Shown piece by piece: positions 62,524 through 64,000 of a stretch of DNA of 64,000 bases; the first letter of the stretch is position 1, and each line of letters starts with the position of its first letter. Origin of the DNA: Nemopilema nomurai (lineage: Eukaryota > Cnidaria > Scyphozoa > Rhizostomeae > Rhizostomatidae); contig ML133504.1 in NCBI GenBank assembly GCA_003864495.1, forward strand, positions 68,507 to 132,506, given 5' to 3'. The notes beneath the pieces are model-generated. The model did no database searches. It saw only the letters and a list, made by a program, of their open reading frames with translations, and was not told the origin of the DNA. Made by a program: the position numbers and the translations under genes.

Positions 62524-62772
62524 AACTGCAAAAGCAAGAAGGAGGGACCGCAAAGGAGGAACCCTAATCACCAAAAAACAGAGAAAGCCTTCAGATACTG
62601 GATGATCAAAACACAGAGAATGGTTGAGAAGACAGAAAAGTTTAATGAGGACCAACAAAGACTAATTCTTTATAAAAAGAATTAGGCTGACTGTAAGGTC
62701 TACATGTGGTTAAAGAAAGTAATGCGGGACAAAGTAATACAGAATATGCTGGCAAGGCAGGAGATCAAATAG
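62524..62772 (+). pseudogene. pol: Integrase fragment, N-terminal and core remnants
   Basis: One reading frame (codons starting at 62,524) runs through the array junction. It includes TEKAFRYWMIKTQRM, which resembles the helical segment that precedes the integrase zinc-binding region in BEL/Pao polyproteins. A TAG at 62,683-62,685 interrupts it. The same frame then continues with YMWLKKVMRDKVIQNML, which resembles the part of the integrase core just before the catalytic glutamate, and reaches a second TAG at 62,770-62,772. Between these two parts, the zinc-binding histidines and cysteines and the first catalytic aspartate are absent, so most of the core has been deleted. An open frame starting with ATG at 62,503 lies partly in satellite; that start is accidental. 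The family assignment is from memory of motifs, not a search. Confidence 0.7.
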
Positions 62773-63451
62773 CAACCGAGCTCCATGGTGGGGAGGACAG
62801 TTTGAGAGAATGGTGGGCTTAGTTACACAGGCACTACACAAAGTCATTGGTCGTGTTGTACTGACATGGAAGCAATTGATAGAGGTGGTGTTGGACATAA
62901 AAATGAAACTAAACAACCGGCCTTTAAGCTACATGGAAAATGACGTACAGTTAACAACTTTAACTCCGAATGTGCTGGTATACGGAGAATCACACACAAT
63001 CCCAGAACAAGACGCTGATGGAATTGAAGACAAGGATCTAAGTAAAAGAGCAAGATATCTAAAATGATGCAAGGACATGTCATGGAACCGATGGACGGTG
63101 GAGTATATCAAAGCACTCAGAGAAAGGCACAACATTAAGCATAAAACAAAGAATGAGATGATCAAAAAAGGTGAAGTTGTGGTTATCAAGAATGGTGAAT
63201 GCAATCGCGGAAGGTGGGATCTTGGCATCATCGTAAAGCTCATTGAAGGTCGTGATGATGTAGTACGAGCAGCAGAGCTACGCGCTGGAAAATCCTTCCT
63301 GGAAAGACCAATTCAACCGTTGTATCCATTGGAATTATCCTGTGATATGCAAGAGGGACCATCCCTAACCTTGAATCCCGATGCGAAAGAGTTCAGACCA
63401 CAGAACACAGAAGAAGCAATAAAGATTATAGCTGAAGAGGAGAACAATTAA
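62738..63451 (+). pseudogene. pol: Integrase C-terminal part plus DUF5641-like domain
   Basis: A second frame, shifted relative to the upstream fragment, is open from 62,738. It carries RAPWWGGQFERMV (62,777-62,815), the hallmark around the catalytic glutamate of BEL/Pao integrases (codon 62,804-62,806). LTWKQL, LNNRPLSY (about 62,909-62,932) and LTPNVLVYGE (about 62,960-62,989) follow, as usual in this family. A single in-frame TGA at 63,065-63,067 splits it. The same frame resumes with NRWTVEYIKALRERHN, GEVVVIK, RGRWDLG and ERPIQPLYPLE, the pattern of DUF5641, a domain found at the C-terminus of BEL/Pao polyproteins. It ends at TAA 63,449-63,451. The stop and the frame change mark it as a pseudogene. 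No envelope gene follows; only 44 bp separate the stop from the LTR. Confidence 0.85.
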
Positions 63452-63487
63452 CTGATGACTTGATATTTGACCGCTTCCCGATCAAAT

Positions 63488-63495
63488 AGGAGGAG
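63488..63495 (+). promoter_or_regulatory. Candidate polypurine tract
   Basis: AGGAGGAG lies immediately before a TGT that could start the LTR and 36 bp after the end of pol. LTR retrotransposons prime plus-strand DNA synthesis from a purine run at this place. The tract is short, so the assignment rests mainly on position. Confidence 0.65.
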
Positions 63496-63519
63496 TGTAT
63501 CGCCGAGAACCTAGTACCA

Positions 63520-63535
63520 TCTAGAACTTTCTAGA
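63520..63535 (+). promoter_or_regulatory. Palindromic heat-shock-element-like motif
   Basis: TCTAGAACTTTCTAGA is an inverted repeat with a CT centre and contains GAAnnTTC, the unit bound by heat shock factor. Related motifs in the same LTR are TTCTAGAA at 63,703-63,710, GAACATTC at 63,727-63,734 and GAACTTTC at 63,805-63,812. Function is inferred from the pattern only; three well-phased adjacent units, typical of strong elements, are not seen at any one site. Confidence 0.45.
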
Positions 63536-63823
63536 TATTGTGTATGAAATATATGATTACCTTGAATTATCTGCCAGCATACTTGCTTAGTCATGATTAT
63601 GTAATCCCTATATTGGTAGTCGCTGAAATCATAATATCGTAGAAAGCCGTTTAGGCCTAATTTTGCTTCACATGTAACGTAGCATCGTTTTCGTTCACAA
63701 CTTTCTAGAACCTTGGGGGATATCGAGAACATTCTCTAAGGGGTATATTAAGTCATTCCGTGATTACATAAAACAAGTCATTATTAATCAGCAATTCTTA
63801 GCTAGAACTTTCTGTAAAAAAAG

Positions 63824-63830
63824 TATATAA
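63824..63830 (+). promoter_or_regulatory. LTR TATA box
   Basis: TATATAA lies about 330 bp into the LTR and about 35 bp upstream of AATAAA. The start of transcription, and so the U3/R border, would be expected roughly 25-30 bp downstream, near 63,850-63,860. Confidence 0.65.
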
Positions 63831-63862
63831 ACAGACGGAAGGTATCAAGTAAAGTCCGAGCG

Positions 63863-63868
63863 AATAAA
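63863..63868 (+). terminator. LTR polyadenylation signal
   Basis: AATAAA in the + orientation, downstream of the TATA box. In an LTR this arrangement would direct cleavage of the transcript a short distance further on, in R. A single consensus hexamer in AT-rich DNA is moderate evidence. Confidence 0.55.
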
Positions 63869-64000
63869 AATCCAAAGTATCTAAATCTTAGAGTTCCTGA
63901 CTTCAAACCCTACAAAGGTTTTTAAAAATTATTAAATTAACTAAAAAAATCCGAAAATCTTTTGTTTTTACATGGGATTTTTCATAATCTCGAACTCTCG

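Larger units (their letters stand above)
62524..64000 (+). mobile_element. BEL/Pao-like LTR retrotransposon, 3' end, decayed
   Basis: The sequence abruptly leaves the satellite at 62,524. It shows, in order, integrase remnants, a DUF5641-like domain, a stop at 63,449, a purine tract and the start of an LTR. Integrase followed by DUF5641 at the end of pol is the arrangement of BEL/Pao elements. No gag, protease, reverse transcriptase or RNase H is present in the window. The 5' part is missing and replaced by satellite, so the element is truncated at the array edge. The LTR continues beyond the window. It cannot be autonomous, given the missing genes and the internal stops. Confidence 0.88.
63496..64000 (+). 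mobile_element. 3' LTR, incomplete at the window edge
   Basis: Starts with TGTATCGCC after the purine tract, as expected for an LTR beginning in TG. It includes a TATA box, a downstream AATAAA and several heat-shock-element-like motifs. No CA-type end is reached, so at least 505 bp long. The base composition is AT-rich and unlike the satellite, except for one stretch at 63,678-63,694 that is identical to a satellite word. The 5' LTR is not in the window, so the boundary has not been confirmed by comparison. Confidence 0.72.

Noticed and set aside
62710..63243. Minus-strand frames across the integrase remnant (62,710-62,916, 62,844-63,083, 62,929-63,243)
   Set aside because: They are antisense to recognisable BEL/Pao integrase and DUF5641 motifs and show no familiar motif of their own.
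63511..63732. 73-codon minus-strand frame inside the LTR
   Set aside because: It lies in regulatory LTR sequence opposite the TATA-AATAAA orientation and has no recognisable domain.

Overview
The window is animal nuclear DNA that is almost entirely satellite. About 62.5 kb (1-62,523) is one continuous tandem array. The last 1.5 kb (62,524-64,000) is the decayed 3' end of a BEL/Pao-type LTR retrotransposon, cut off by the window edge. I see no intact protein gene, tRNA, rRNA or CRISPR. The short open frames inside the array are by-products of the repeat. BEL/Pao elements are known from animals, and the CCCTAA (TTAGGG) tracts match the usual animal telomere motif, so an invertebrate or fish-like animal is likely. 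The integrase remnant reminds me of cnidarian elements, but this is a low-confidence guess.

The array has at least four nested levels. (1) A 17-bp monomer, typically CTAGCCTCGTTTTCGTC or CTAGCCTCGTTTCCATG. (2) A 26-bp form, which is the monomer plus a 9-bp tail (CTAAAAGCC, CTGAAAGCC or CTAAAAGTT). Two 17-mers and one 26-mer make a recurring 60-bp composite. (3) Blocks of roughly 0.18-1.2 kb. (4) Higher-order repeats of 2.5, 3.4, 3.7 and 5.1 kb in near-identical head-to-tail pairs.

Twelve telomere-like islands of 65-91 bp (CCCTAA plus CCCCAAA variants) sit in the array, all in the same orientation and each inside the same conserved flanks. They travel with the higher-order repeats as a cassette. 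The C-rich strand is on +, so if the locus is subtelomeric the chromosome end lies to the left.

Layout: 1-1,706 a 997-bp-offset duplication; 2,077-8,822 a tandem pair of 3.37-kb units; 7,945-12,985 an overlapping pair of 2.52-kb units; 12,986-22,567 a mosaic with 0.77-1.19 kb duplications; 22,568-29,911 a pair of 3.67-kb units; 29,912-33,364 three 1.1-1.24 kb units, each starting with a telomere-like island; 33,365-46,868 an island-poor mosaic; 46,869-57,127 a pair of 5.1-kb units; 57,128-61,100 a mosaic ending in the last cassette; 61,101-62,523 a degenerate edge.

The retroelement remnant holds integrase pieces broken by stops and a frame change, a DUF5641-like C-terminal domain, a purine tract, and the first 505 bp of an LTR with TATA, AATAAA and four heat-shock-element-like motifs. 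That LTR contains a 17-base exact match to the satellite, which hints at a relationship between the two. No gene system is seen. The interest lies in the array's organisation and origin.
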